DNA of 64,000 bases from Campylobacterota bacterium. GTDB lineage: Bacteria; Campylobacterota; Campylobacteria; Campylobacterales; Sulfurimonadaceae. A model generated the notes under the pieces. The model worked only from the letters and a program-made list of their open reading frames with translations. It searched no databases and was not told the origin of the DNA. The stretch is from NCBI GenBank assembly GCA_040752835.1, contig JBFMGG010000004.1, forward strand, positions 30,932 through 94,931, given 5' to 3'. How positions within the stretch are numbered: position 1 is the stretch's first letter; the number at the start of each line of letters is the position of its first letter. A program made the translations under genes and the position numbers. Positions 46,266-54,952 of the stretch are shown here, one piece after another.

Positions 46266-46295
46266 ACGATACATCTTTTCGAACAAAAATGTCAA
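46266..46295 (-). promoter_or_regulatory. Promoter of inverse-autotransporter operon
   Basis: Minus-strand TTGACA (46290-46295) at 18 bp from TATCGT (46266-46271), in an AT-rich stretch. Perfect -35, weak -10. Confidence 0.5.
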
Positions 46296-46410
46296 TATAA
46301 GTTTTTGTAAACATTTTCAAAGTGTTCCTGGTAGAGAAAACAGCCGGCTTCCCGAAAAAGATGATTCGGATGGGGTCTTGGTATAATTCTCGAAAAAAAA
46401 GGGGTTACGC

Positions 46411-46647
46411 ATGGTTTCACTCACCCATCTCGAAGCCGCACTTGCCGCCGTCGATGCCGAGGTCAAGGCGCTCTTGTACGATCAAAGCCTTTCATTGAGT
46501 GAAAAAGATGAAAAGATGCTACCGCTGCTACGGGAGAGTAAAGTACTCAAACAGGCGTATGAAGATTTGTGCTATTTGAAAGACAATCCGCCGAGCAGCC
46601 CAACGGGATGTAAAGCCGGACAATACAGGGAAAACGAAAAAAAATAA
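46411..46647 (+). CDS. Small helical protein, unknown function
   Basis: 78 residues, predicted helical: LTHLEAALAAVDAEVKALLYDQSLSLSEKDEKMLPLLRESKVLKQAYEDLCYL, with a polar C-terminus containing two Cys in total. Plus-strand TATAAT at 46382-46387 gives a short leader. No family recognised. Its 3' end faces the SRP RNA gene. Confidence 0.6.
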   Translation: MVSLTHLEAALAAVDAEVKALLYDQSLSLSEKDEKMLPLLRESKVLKQAYEDLCYLKDNPPSSPTGCKAGQYRENEKK

Positions 46648-46674
46648 CGGGATTGTTTTTACACTTGAAAGAAA

Positions 46675-46775
46675 GGCTCTCCCAGATACCTGCGGCACAA
46701 AGCACGCACCGGTGTGCTGCTGTATTCCTACCCTGACACAGTGCCTTTACGCACCCTTGCACAGGTCTAGAAGAG
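46675..46775 (-). ncRNA. ffs: Signal recognition particle RNA, small bacterial type
   Basis: About 100 nt. The SRP apical domain is clear on the minus strand at about 46720-46745: GUGUCAGG-GUA-GGAA-UAC-AGCAGCACAC, that is a GGAA tetraloop on a short stem, then the asymmetric CAGG/AGCA internal loop that binds Ffh. Outer helices also pair: GACCUG with CAGGUAUC and CUCUUCUAGA with UCUGGGAGAG, which sets the ends near 46775 and 46677. The predicted promoter start falls at the 5' end. No strong terminator hairpin is seen after it. Confidence 0.85.
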
Positions 46776-46782
46776 TTGGCGA

Positions 46783-46811
46783 ATTATAGCCGTTTGCACC
46801 TGTAATTGCAA
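46783..46811 (-). promoter_or_regulatory. SRP RNA promoter
   Basis: Minus-strand TTGCAA (46806-46811), 17-bp spacer, TATAAT (46783-46788): strong sigma70 promoter that predicts a start at about 46776, matching the folded RNA. Confidence 0.8.
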
Positions 46812-46818
46812 GACATAC

Positions 46819-46827
46819 TGCTATAAT
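46819..46827 (+). promoter_or_regulatory. Extended -10 promoter, probably leaderless transcript
   Basis: TGCTATAAT, an extended -10 on the plus strand, ends 6 bp before the ATG at 46834. A start 6-7 nt downstream of the -10 would coincide with the ATG, and there is no Shine-Dalgarno sequence. Confidence 0.55.
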
Positions 46828-46833
46828 ATCCCC

Positions 46834-47622
46834 ATGATTTACCTCATCGCCGCCCTCGACGCCGAAGCCAGGCCCCTCATCGAACATTACCGTCTCCGGC
46901 GTGACCGAAGCCTCCCCTATGCCGTGTACAGGGGAGAAGAAGCGATCCTTCTAATCACCCAACCCGGAAAAGCCAATGCGATGATGGCGACGAGCGCCCT
47001 GCTGGGATGGCAAAGCCCCTCGGACAAAGACATTCTGATCAATATCGGAGTGTGCGGAGCCCCCGAATCGCATCCGATCGGTCAAGTGCTGCTGGTTCAC
47101 CAGATCATCGACAGTGAACGGCGTTACTATCCCGATATCCTGTACCCGCACACATTCGCCGAAACGCCGCTGCGATGTGTCGATCTTCCCGTCGCTGCGC
47201 CGGGCGACTTTCCGGTCGATATGGAAAGTGCGGGAGTATTCACCGCGGCGGCGAAATTTTTCAAACTCCACCGGATGGGATTTCTCAAAATCGTCTCGGA
47301 CCACTGCCGTCCCGAAAGCGTCACCAAGGAGGGGGTGATCGAACTGGTGCAATCACGCATCGGCGATCTCGAAACACTCGCGGCCGCCATGCGGCGCACA
47401 CTCTTGCCCGATCGCCTCTTCACTCCCGAGGAGGAACGGCGGATCGAAGAGTGTAAAAAGCTTTTCACGACGGCACAGGGGGGACGCCTCGACGACGCGC
47501 TCCATTATTTCCGGTTGCGCCGACCGACCTCGCCCATCCCGTTTCCACAAGGGGAGGTCCCCGCATCCAAACGTGAAAGGAGTGTCCTGCTTGAAACCTT
47601 CCTCGCCATCTTGTACACCTAG
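46834..47622 (+). CDS. Nucleoside phosphorylase/nucleosidase-superfamily protein
   Basis: 262 residues, PNP_UDP_1-like fold: LIAALDAEARPLIEHYRL, NAMMATSALL, ILINIGVCGA, and PVDMESAGVFTAAAKFF, which is the MESA segment that contacts ribose in MTA/SAH nucleosidases. The C-terminal about 60 residues are an extra basic, Pro-rich extension. The usual catalytic Asp loop (SDH in KIVSDHCRPE) is present, so it may be active. It overlaps the next gene by 32 bp. In context with a DNA-lesion-type radical SAM protein it could act on S-adenosyl-derived products (inference). Confidence 0.75.
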   Translation: MIYLIAALDAEARPLIEHYRLRRDRSLPYAVYRGEEAILLITQPGKANAMMATSALLGWQSPSDKDILINIGVCGAPESHPIGQVLLVHQIIDSERRYYPDILYPHTFAETPLRCVDLPVAAPGDFPVDMESAGVFTAAAKFFKLHRMGFLKIVSDHCRPESVTKEGVIELVQSRIGDLETLAAAMRRTLLPDRLFTPEEERRIEECKKLFTTAQGGRLDDALHYFRLRRPTSPIPFPQGEVPASKRERSVLLETFLAILYT

Positions 47623-48610
47623 ACTCTTTTCGCATCTTTATATCGAACAAGCGGTCCTCGAACACCCCAAAACGCGTCAAATCATCGACAAGTTCGATGG
47701 TTCAAACATCATCGTTATCGGACATTACAAAGAGGTTTTCAACCGCCCTTCACAGAGTTTTTCGGCCCAAAGCGGCGCCAAAAAACTGATCCTTGCCCGC
47801 AAAGAGGGGAAATTCCTGCACGAAGGAAGCCGCTACAGCGACGGCTTCGGCCACCGCCGCTTTTTCTACGCTTCGAGTCTGATGGGGTGTCTTTACGATT
47901 GCGATTACTGCTACCTCCAGGGGCTCTATCCGAGCGCCAATACCGTCCTTTTCGTCAATCTCGAAGAGGCGTTTGCTCAGCTGCTTCCCCATCTGGACGA
48001 AGAGACCCTCGTCGCGACGTCGTACGATACCGATACGCTGGCCGTCGAAGCACTGAGCGGGCAGACGTCCCAGTGGCTCGATTTTGCATCCGATCAGCCG
48101 AATCTCCGCCTCGAAATCCGGACCAAAAGCGCTAATTTCAGGGCAATCGACGATCATCTTCCCAATCCGCGCGTGACGCTGGCCTGGACCCTCTCGCCGC
48201 AAGAGATCATCGATCGTTACGAACACGCTACCCCGTCGCTGCGCCAGCGACTCAAGGCCGCAAACGAAGCGGTCCGGGCCGGCTGGAAAGTGCGGTTGTG
48301 CGTCGATCCCGTCATCTATACCGACGAGTTCGAAACACTCTATCCCGCCCTGATCGAAACGATTTTTCAAACGATCGATCCCGGGAAAATCGAGCACCTC
48401 ACCCTGGGAAGCTTCCGGATGAGCCAGAGCCATCTTAGAGCCCTCAAAAAACTGGGCCGCAGCGACGTCGCGTTTTATCCCTACGACGTACGCAACGATA
48501 CGGCGACCTACCCCGAAACGATCGAAGCACACATCCTCAATGTGCTATTCAATAAAGCAACGGCTTATCTACCGAAAGAAAGGATACGAACATGGCAACG
48601 GCAATCGTAA
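47591..48610 (+). CDS. Spore-photoproduct-lyase-like radical SAM protein
   Basis: 339 residues from a TTG at 47591, chosen because AAAGGAG lies 8 nt upstream; GTG codons at 47573 or 47582 are alternatives. The cluster motif is SLMGCLYDCDYCYLQGLYPS, the CxxxCxxC form with the SPL-typical YCYLQ. RLFSHLYIEQAVLEHPKTRQII at the start and VRLCVDPVIYTDEFE later also match SPL. The segment that carries the catalytic Cys in Bacillus SPL (ACTSD) reads VATSYDTD here, without Cys. The organism type is not a spore former, so the role is probably other than spore repair. It overlaps genes on both sides. Confidence 0.82.
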   Translation: MKPSSPSCTPRLFSHLYIEQAVLEHPKTRQIIDKFDGSNIIVIGHYKEVFNRPSQSFSAQSGAKKLILARKEGKFLHEGSRYSDGFGHRRFFYASSLMGCLYDCDYCYLQGLYPSANTVLFVNLEEAFAQLLPHLDEETLVATSYDTDTLAVEALSGQTSQWLDFASDQPNLRLEIRTKSANFRAIDDHLPNPRVTLAWTLSPQEIIDRYEHATPSLRQRLKAANEAVRAGWKVRLCVDPVIYTDEFETLYPALIETIFQTIDPGKIEHLTLGSFRMSQSHLRALKKLGRSDVAFYPYDVRNDTATYPETIEAHILNVLFNKATAYLPKERIRTWQRQS

Positions 48611-49284
48611 CGGGAAGCAGCTCCGGAATCGGAGAAGCATGCGCCCGAATGCTTTTATCAGAAGGTTATCAGGTTGTCGGTATCAGCCGGAGTCCCGGAG
48701 CAATCCGGCACCCATCCTTCGTCCATTTACCCTGCGATCTTGGCAATTTTGCCGCCGTTGAAGCGCTTAAAGCGTCTCTTGTTCATTACGAGGATGTTGC
48801 ACTTTTGGTGAACGCCTCAGGATTCGGACGGTTCGAGCCCCATGAAGAGATTGCTCCGACCGTCATCCGCGACATGGTCGCGCTTAATCTGACCGCTCCA
48901 ATGCTGCTAACCCATCTTGTTTTACGTTCCCTCAAGCGCAACCGGGGCACGATCGTGAACATTACAAGTATCGAAGCGACCCGCCATTCAAAATTTTCCG
49001 CCCTTTACACGGCCACCAAAGCGGGTCTACGCTCGTTCGGACACAGTCTTTTCGAAGAGCTTCGTTCTGCCGGAGTCGGCGTTCTTACACTCAACCCGGA
49101 TATGACCGATACGCCGTTTTTCGATACCCTCCGTTTCGGGGTAGGAGAGGGAGATGACGTCAAACTTTTTGCTTCCGATATTGCCGAAGCACTTAAAAAT
49201 GCGTTGTCCATGCGCGAAGGGGTCAGCATTACGGAAATTACGGTACGTCCACGCCGTTTCGGTATGACCAAAAAAAATCGTTGA
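48592..49284 (+). CDS. Short-chain dehydrogenase/reductase
   Basis: 230 residues: TGSSSGIGEACARML, NASGFGRFEP, catalytic Ser in VNITSIEA and Tyr-x-x-x-Lys in ALYTATKAGLRSF. A classical NAD(P)-dependent SDR with unknown substrate. It overlaps the SPL-like gene by 19 bp, so the three genes from 46834 form one tight operon. Confidence 0.85.
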   Translation: MATAIVTGSSSGIGEACARMLLSEGYQVVGISRSPGAIRHPSFVHLPCDLGNFAAVEALKASLVHYEDVALLVNASGFGRFEPHEEIAPTVIRDMVALNLTAPMLLTHLVLRSLKRNRGTIVNITSIEATRHSKFSALYTATKAGLRSFGHSLFEELRSAGVGVLTLNPDMTDTPFFDTLRFGVGEGDDVKLFASDIAEALKNALSMREGVSITEITVRPRRFGMTKKNR

Positions 49285-49306
49285 CCGGCGCTGTCACCAT
49301 CGGTAT

Positions 49307-49333
49307 TAACAAAATAAAAAAATTTGCCGATAT
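49307..49333 (+). promoter_or_regulatory. Sigma28-type promoter of fliD
   Basis: GCCGATAT (49326-49333) matches the FliA -10; 11 bp upstream is TAACAAAA (49307-49314), close to the TAAA -35. Located 36 bp before the fliD ATG. Confidence 0.55.
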
Positions 49334-49369
49334 AAAAATAAAGTTCTTCTACATAGAAAAGGATGACAG

Positions 49370-50767
49370 ATGGCTAGTTCAATCAGTTCTCTCGGTATCG
49401 GTTCAGGAGTCTTAACGGCCGATGTCATCGAACAGCTCAAAGCAGCGGATGAATCTCGTCTGATTACACCGATTGATAATAAGCTTGATCTTCAAAAACA
49501 AAAAGAGACTGCTTTTGATCTGCTCAACTCGCTGATAAGCTCTTTTAAAAGCAGCGTTTCGGCATTAAGCTACGATTCGTTGTATGGAAAGCGCAGCGTT
49601 TCCGTTACAGGCGGTAATCTTGAAGTCGTGGCGGAAGCAGGTGCCACTCCTGAATCGTTCACGCTAAAAACCGTTCAGCTTGCGCAAAAAAATATTCAGC
49701 AGTCGGGGACATTTGCGTCTGCGACAAGTACCGTAGCCGACGGCTCAGGAACAATGGGCATCACGGTAAACGGCACTACGTATAACGTTGCTTACACCGC
49801 GTCTACTACCCTTGAAGGATTGGCAACCGCCATCAACGATGCTGCCGGGACAGCCGTAAAAGCATCGGTTTTGCAAACAGGCGCAAGTGAATACCGGCTC
49901 GTTCTTTCTTCCCAAAATACGGGTTCTGACCAAACCATCTCGGTTTCAGACACGCCGGACACTCCCGGGTCAGGACTGGTGGATGCGATTTACAATGATG
50001 CCACCCTCACAAGCGGGTTTACTACGGTATTAAACGCACAGGATGCGATACTTGAATATAACGGTATTTCCGTCACTCGCTCAAGCAACGAGGTGTCCGA
50101 CCTTATCAACGGCGTTACCCTCAAACTGAAAAGTGAAGGTGAAACGGCGAATGTAAATATTACCCAGGATCAGGAAGCGATCGTAACAGAAATGAAATTA
50201 TTCGTCGAATCGTACAATACGCTGATCAGCAATTTGCGGGATATGACGATGTCGAATCAAGAAACAGGGGCTCAGGGCGTTTTCAACGGAGACAATTTCA
50301 TCAAATCGATCAGCCGTGAAATCAACAATATTCTGATTTCCGTCAGCAGCGACAACAAATCCTTGATGAATTACGGTATCGATATTGATAAAAGCGGTAC
50401 GATGTCCTTCAACAGCACAACGTTTAAATCGGCATTGGCCAGCGATCCGACAGGCGTTAATCTTTTTCTGGCCGGAGGATACGACACAGCAACTGGCCAA
50501 ACCAAGACCGGTCTTTTTTCAACCCTGAATGACAAAATCACGGAATATACAGGTTACAACGGCTTGTTGAATAATTACCAGTCCAATTTGGATAAAAAAA
50601 TGTCATCGCTTAACGATGAACGGTCCCGGATGCTCGCATCTCTTGAGTCAAGATACGAAATTCTAACAAAACGCTTTTCGGCATACGATGCCGTTATCAG
50701 TAAAATCAATGCCCAATTCTCGTCGCTGAACATGATGATCCAAGCCGAAGTAAATGCGAAATCGTAA
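49370..50767 (+). CDS. fliD: Flagellar filament capping protein FliD (HAP2)
   Basis: 465 residues; caps the growing filament and helps flagellin fold. N-terminal ISSLGIGSGVLTADVIEQLKAADESRLITPI and a coiled coil, the central domains with TLKTVQLAQKNIQQSGTFAS, GITVNGTTYNVAYTASTTLEGLATAINDA, then GVTLKLKSEGE, ITQDQEAIVTEMKLFVESYNTLIS and the C-terminal coiled coil are in the usual order. AAAGGATG lies before the ATG. fliS does not follow; a sugar-modification island does. Confidence 0.95.
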   Translation: MASSISSLGIGSGVLTADVIEQLKAADESRLITPIDNKLDLQKQKETAFDLLNSLISSFKSSVSALSYDSLYGKRSVSVTGGNLEVVAEAGATPESFTLKTVQLAQKNIQQSGTFASATSTVADGSGTMGITVNGTTYNVAYTASTTLEGLATAINDAAGTAVKASVLQTGASEYRLVLSSQNTGSDQTISVSDTPDTPGSGLVDAIYNDATLTSGFTTVLNAQDAILEYNGISVTRSSNEVSDLINGVTLKLKSEGETANVNITQDQEAIVTEMKLFVESYNTLISNLRDMTMSNQETGAQGVFNGDNFIKSISREINNILISVSSDNKSLMNYGIDIDKSGTMSFNSTTFKSALASDPTGVNLFLAGGYDTATGQTKTGLFSTLNDKITEYTGYNGLLNNYQSNLDKKMSSLNDERSRMLASLESRYEILTKRFSAYDAVISKINAQFSSLNMMIQAEVNAKS

Positions 50768-50862
50768 GTAAGTGTGGTACGCAATATGCTTTTAAATCGT
50801 AAACATACGATTTGAAGATCAAATCGGTAAAACATTATTTTGTTTTCCGAAAAGGCATACTA

Positions 50863-51429
50863 ATGCGGTTCAACCACTTTATAAGCGAGTACATTGAGCA
50901 TTTGCAGAAAATATTATTATCGCTGGATAAAAATGAGCTTGAGAAGCTTGAACGACTTCTGGGCACGTTAAACAGCCAACAGCGCGTATACATTATCGGC
51001 AACGGCGGCAGTGCGGCTACCGCATCCCATATGGTCAATGATTTTGGAATCGGCCTCAAACGCCGCGGGAAGCTAAACATTTCCGCGATCGCGCTGGCGG
51101 ACAATCTTGCTTCATGCTCCGCGATCGCCAACGATACCGGCTATGAGAATATTTTTTATCTTCAACTCAAAGATCTCCTCACCCCTACAGATGTGGTCAT
51201 TGCCATATCCTGCAGCGGAAACTCTCCGAATATCACGAAAGCAGTCCGCTACGCCAAAGAGATCGGAGCCACGGTTGTCGGCTTCAGCGGTTTTGACGGC
51301 GGAGAGCTCAAACAGATGAGTGACATCGTTTTACACGCACAAACCGACACCGGTGCTTACGGTCTGGTTGAGGATGTTCACATGATCATCAATCACATGC
51401 TGTATTCATGGTTTATACAAAAGGATTAA
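50863..51429 (+). CDS. GmhA-type SIS-domain sugar isomerase
   Basis: 188 residues from the ATG at 50863 (AAAGG upstream). SIS fold: VYIIGNGGSAATASHMVNDFG, with the GmhA catalytic pattern, VIAISCSGNSPNITKAVRYAK, VGFSGFDGGELKQMSD and VEDVHMIINHML. These fit sedoheptulose 7-phosphate isomerase, which makes D-glycero-D-manno-heptose 7-phosphate. As it opens the flagellin-modification island beside an HldE-like fusion, it is more likely a dedicated copy (GmhA2-like) than the LPS enzyme. The codons are AT-richer than downstream genes. Confidence 0.85.
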   Translation: MRFNHFISEYIEHLQKILLSLDKNELEKLERLLGTLNSQQRVYIIGNGGSAATASHMVNDFGIGLKRRGKLNISAIALADNLASCSAIANDTGYENIFYLQLKDLLTPTDVVIAISCSGNSPNITKAVRYAKEIGATVVGFSGFDGGELKQMSDIVLHAQTDTGAYGLVEDVHMIINHMLYSWFIQKD

Positions 51430-51432
51430 AAG

Positions 51433-52869
51433 GTGGATAGCCATTCCAAAGATATTTATTGTTTCGATTCGACAACCGCTTTGGAAGAAGCGAAAAAAAG
51501 AAAGCGGGTCGGAACATCCAACCCACATGTCGACGGGTTGCAAATCTGCTATTACGACGGAGAGCTCATTCCTCACGCGCCCGAAAACTGCATCAACGTG
51601 CCTATCGGGAATTTTTACGAATACTTTCTCACTACCAAAAACCGCCTGCCCGAACAAATCCATTTCGGTAACAAAGAATATTCGTCTGAAGTGAAAAACG
51701 AATTGGTTTCGGTGATCAAACAGACATTGCAATCCATTGTCAAAGAACGGGATGCGCTGACCCGCGTCCTTATGAACGATGCAAAACAGGCAGAACCCGA
51801 TTTCTCAGCTCCGCTAAAAGTTTTTCTCATCGCTTCACGCGAAACAACCGTTATGCAATACATTAGTCAAAACATAGCCGATGCTTTTAAAAAACTCGGG
51901 TATGAAGTGTTTCTCTCCATCGAAGAGAACGATATGCAAAAAATCGATACCTTCCTGCATCTGGTCCATTACGTCCAGTTCAAACCGAATATCATCATTA
52001 ACATCAACCATTTAAACAATAGCTTTTTGCACGAAAATGTTTTTAATTTTATCTGGTTTCAAGACTTTATGCCCGTTCTGCAAAGTAACCAACCTATCGT
52101 TCTGCGAAAGCGGGATACTGTCTATTCTCTACTTCCCGATCTTGATCTTTTACTGAAACAAAAGCAGGTTCCATTCAGCCGCCAATCGTTTTGTGTCAAT
52201 AAAACTATTTTTAAACCCGACGAAAGAATAAAACGTGAAAAGAAAATTATTTTTATCGGAAGTTCATACGTTCCCCGCATCGATCCCAAGCATCAAAATG
52301 CAAACATTACAAAAGAAGTCATAGATATTTTGGAGATGGGTCAAGAATTTACACCCGAGATGATTCAGAAGTTGGCAAAAAAACATAATTTGGAGCCCCA
52401 ATACATCCAAAATCATATTATTGCCTATGCGGTACGGGATGTTAGTGTTCTGTGGCTTCATAAAATTCATCAGGAAACAGGTTTGCCGGTTGAAATCTAC
52501 GGCTGGGGATGGGAACAGTATGATATCCTGAAACCTTATTGCAAAGGATCGATTCCTTATAATCAAGTGGCTGCACTCTATAATAGTGCCGTATATACAT
52601 TGGTACCGCACAGCATGTATGTTTTACAGCAACGAACGCTCGAAGCTGCCGCATGCGGATGCCAACCTATCGTCTACGACTGCCGCTATAACGATACCCC
52701 CCCCTTTTATGAAGAGTCCCTCGAGTATTTCCGGACTGTGGATGATATTATTCGGATCATAGAGAAAGATTCTACGAAAGATTTAGCCTCCATCGTCGAC
52801 GAGAACAGCTACGAGCACCTCGCCGGCCGTATCATCTCTACCGTCAAGGAACAATTAAAAAATGGGTGA
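51433..52869 (+). CDS. CgeB-like glycosyltransferase
   Basis: 478 residues from a GTG at 51433, 3 bp after gmhA. The N-terminal about 130 residues are unrecognised. From about 130 the protein follows the GT-B pattern of CgeB/DUF3880 proteins: FLIASRETTVMQYISQNIADAFKKLGYEVFLS, FIWFQDFMPVL, IIFIGSSYVPRID, then the donor domain VEIYGWGWEQYDILKPY, GSIPYNQVAALYNSAVYTLVPHSMYVLQQRTLEAAACGCQPIVYD. The last part is the Glu-containing nucleotide-sugar site. Related proteins occur in flagellar and spore glycosylation loci. AT-rich codons, like gmhA. Confidence 0.75.
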   Translation: MDSHSKDIYCFDSTTALEEAKKRKRVGTSNPHVDGLQICYYDGELIPHAPENCINVPIGNFYEYFLTTKNRLPEQIHFGNKEYSSEVKNELVSVIKQTLQSIVKERDALTRVLMNDAKQAEPDFSAPLKVFLIASRETTVMQYISQNIADAFKKLGYEVFLSIEENDMQKIDTFLHLVHYVQFKPNIIININHLNNSFLHENVFNFIWFQDFMPVLQSNQPIVLRKRDTVYSLLPDLDLLLKQKQVPFSRQSFCVNKTIFKPDERIKREKKIIFIGSSYVPRIDPKHQNANITKEVIDILEMGQEFTPEMIQKLAKKHNLEPQYIQNHIIAYAVRDVSVLWLHKIHQETGLPVEIYGWGWEQYDILKPYCKGSIPYNQVAALYNSAVYTLVPHSMYVLQQRTLEAAACGCQPIVYDCRYNDTPPFYEESLEYFRTVDDIIRIIEKDSTKDLASIVDENSYEHLAGRIISTVKEQLKNG

Positions 52870-53956
52870 TCGCTATAACATCGATTCGCACAAACTGATT
52901 TTTCACCCCGAACGGGTCGCGCAGTGGAGCGAGGCAGGGAGCGACTGGGAAAAGCTCAAAAAAGTTTATCCCCTTTACGTCGAAATTTCCCCCTACGGGG
53001 GATGCAATCACCGTTGTACCTTTTGCGCGCTGGACTACATGGGCTACGAAAAAATCGGTCAGGAAGAACAGGCCCTGAAAAACGCTCTTGATGAAATGGC
53101 AGCGGGAGGGGTACGCAGCGTCATGTTCGCGGGAGAGGGGGAACCGCTGCTTTTCAATCCGCTCGCATCGGTCGTCGAACACTGCAGCCGCATCGGGATC
53201 GACACCTCGATCACGACCAATTTCGTCCCCTGCAACACCAAAAGCATCGAAACGTTCGTCCGCCACTGTTCGTGGATCAAAGTCAGCTTCAATGCCGGGA
53301 CGCCGGAACGTTATGCCCAAATCCACCAGACCAAGGAAGACGATTTTCACCGCGTTGTAGAAAACCTCCGTTACGCGGTCAAGCTCAAACGCGAGCAAGG
53401 ATATACTTGCACCCTCGGCGCCCAGATGCTCCTTTTGCCCGAAAACCGCGACAGCGCCGTCGCCCTCGCACGGCTCTGCGCCGAGATCGGGCTGGACTAT
53501 CTCGTCATCAAACCCTATTCCCAGCACCTCTTCAGCGAAACGCACCTCTACGAACAAATCAACTACGACGAGTTCATGGATCTCGAAGCCGAACTGGCCG
53601 AGTGCAATACCGACCGTTTCAACGTCGTCTTCCGCGCCAATACGATGCGCAAATACACCGAAAAGCAACACGCCTACAAAAAATGCCTCTCCACCCCGTT
53701 TTTCTGGGGCTATATCGCTTCCAACGGAGACGTCTACGGATGCAGCGCCTACCTGGGGAAAGAAGAGTTCTGCTACGGCAACATCAACAAAGCGGGATTT
53801 CGACAGATCTGGGAAGGGGAAAAACGGCGTCTGAGCTACGAGTACGTCCAAAACGGACTCGACATCAACGGATGCCGCGTTAACTGCCGGATGGACGAAA
53901 TCAACCGATACCTGTGGCGGCTGAAAAACCCGCAGGCCCACGACAATTTTATTTAA
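52862..53956 (+). CDS. Radical SAM/SPASM protein, island copy 1
   Basis: 364 residues. Radical SAM cluster Cys48, Cys52 and Cys55 in GGCNHRCTFCALDYMG, then MFAGEGEPLLF (SAM contact) and TNFVPC. The C-terminal SPASM region has Cys in YKKCLSTPFFWGYI, DVYGCSAYLGKEEFCYGN and NGCRVNCRMDEIN, enough for one or two extra [4Fe-4S] clusters. The N-terminus HKLIFHPERVAQW is shared with the copy at 56972. Such enzymes catalyse radical oxidation, dehydration, epimerisation or peptide modification; a sugar substrate is inferred from the neighbours. It overlaps the upstream gene by 8 bp, where base composition turns GC-rich. Confidence 0.85.
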   Translation: MGDRYNIDSHKLIFHPERVAQWSEAGSDWEKLKKVYPLYVEISPYGGCNHRCTFCALDYMGYEKIGQEEQALKNALDEMAAGGVRSVMFAGEGEPLLFNPLASVVEHCSRIGIDTSITTNFVPCNTKSIETFVRHCSWIKVSFNAGTPERYAQIHQTKEDDFHRVVENLRYAVKLKREQGYTCTLGAQMLLLPENRDSAVALARLCAEIGLDYLVIKPYSQHLFSETHLYEQINYDEFMDLEAELAECNTDRFNVVFRANTMRKYTEKQHAYKKCLSTPFFWGYIASNGDVYGCSAYLGKEEFCYGNINKAGFRQIWEGEKRRLSYEYVQNGLDINGCRVNCRMDEINRYLWRLKNPQAHDNFI

Positions 53957-53965
53957 AGGTTCAGC

Positions 53966-54952
53966 GTGAAAGCAATCGTTACCGGAGGAGCCGGTTTCAT
54001 CGGCTCTCATATGTGTGATCTCCTCGTCCAGGAGGGATTCAGCGTTACCGTCATCGACAACCTTGCCAACGGAAGGCTCGAAAACCTTTCCCACCACAAA
54101 GACAATCCTGACGTCGCTTTCGTACAGGCCGATATCGGCGATTATGCGACCGATCTCGACCCCTATTTCAGCGATGCCGATTACGTCTTCCACTTCGCCG
54201 CGCTCGCCGACATCGTCCCCTCGATCAACGACCCGATCACCTACCACCGTGCCAACGTCGACGGAACGATCCGCGTCCTCGAAGCGGCCCGCAAAGCGAA
54301 TATCAAAAAACTCGTCTATGCCGCGTCTTCGTCGTGCTACGGCATTCCCGACGTCTATCCCACCCCTGAAACCGCGCGAATCGATCCGCAATACCCCTAT
54401 GCCCTGACCAAATACCTCGGTGAAGAATACGTGATGAACTGGGGAAAAATCTACGGGCTCCCCGTCATATCGATGCGTTTCTTCAATGTCTACGGCCCCC
54501 GCCACCGCACGGGCGGAACCTACGGTGCGGTCTTCGGCGTTTTCCTCGCGCAGCTTCTCGCCGGTAAGCCCCTCACGGTCGTGGGCGACGGCGAACAGAC
54601 GCGCGACTTTACTTTTGTCACCGACGTCGCCTCGGCCTGCTACGCGGCGGCGAGATCCGAAATCACGCAGGAGATTTTCAACGTCGGAAGCGACAATACG
54701 TATTCCGTCAACCGGCTCGTCGAACTCCTGGGGGCGGAAAAAATCCACATCCCCAAACGTCCGGGGGAACCCGACTGCACTTACGCCGACATTTCAAAGA
54801 TCAAGCGGCATCTGGGATGGGCACCCAAAATCTCGTTTGAAGAAGGGGTAAAGATCATGCTTGAAAACATCGAGCTGTGGAGGGAAGCTCCCGTGTGGGA
54901 CGAAGAGAGCATCCAAGAAGCGACCCGGGACTGGTTCAAATACCTGGGATGA
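53966..54952 (+). CDS. NAD-dependent nucleotide-sugar epimerase/dehydratase
   Basis: 328 residues from a GTG at 53966. Extended SDR fold: Rossmann motif GGAGFIGSHMCDLL, DNLANGR, catalytic Tyr in YALTKYLGEEYVMNW (YxxxK) with Ser in YAASSSCYG, and RFFNVYGPRHRTGG. These match the UDP-glucose 4-epimerase/GDP-mannose dehydratase-like group of WcaG/GalE proteins. The VGDGEQTRDFTFVTDVA segment is the usual one. The specific sugar cannot be read. Its stop overlaps the transketolase start. Confidence 0.88.
   Translation: MKAIVTGGAGFIGSHMCDLLVQEGFSVTVIDNLANGRLENLSHHKDNPDVAFVQADIGDYATDLDPYFSDADYVFHFAALADIVPSINDPITYHRANVDGTIRVLEAARKANIKKLVYAASSSCYGIPDVYPTPETARIDPQYPYALTKYLGEEYVMNWGKIYGLPVISMRFFNVYGPRHRTGGTYGAVFGVFLAQLLAGKPLTVVGDGEQTRDFTFVTDVASACYAAARSEITQEIFNVGSDNTYSVNRLVELLGAEKIHIPKRPGEPDCTYADISKIKRHLGWAPKISFEEGVKIMLENIELWREAPVWDEESIQEATRDWFKYLG

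Noticed and set aside
52844..54748. Open frame of 634 codons on the minus strand opposite the radical SAM and epimerase genes
   Set aside because: It is a by-product of GC-rich codon bias. The plus-strand genes have clear family motifs over the same stretch; the minus-strand product is Arg/Val/Asp-rich without motifs.
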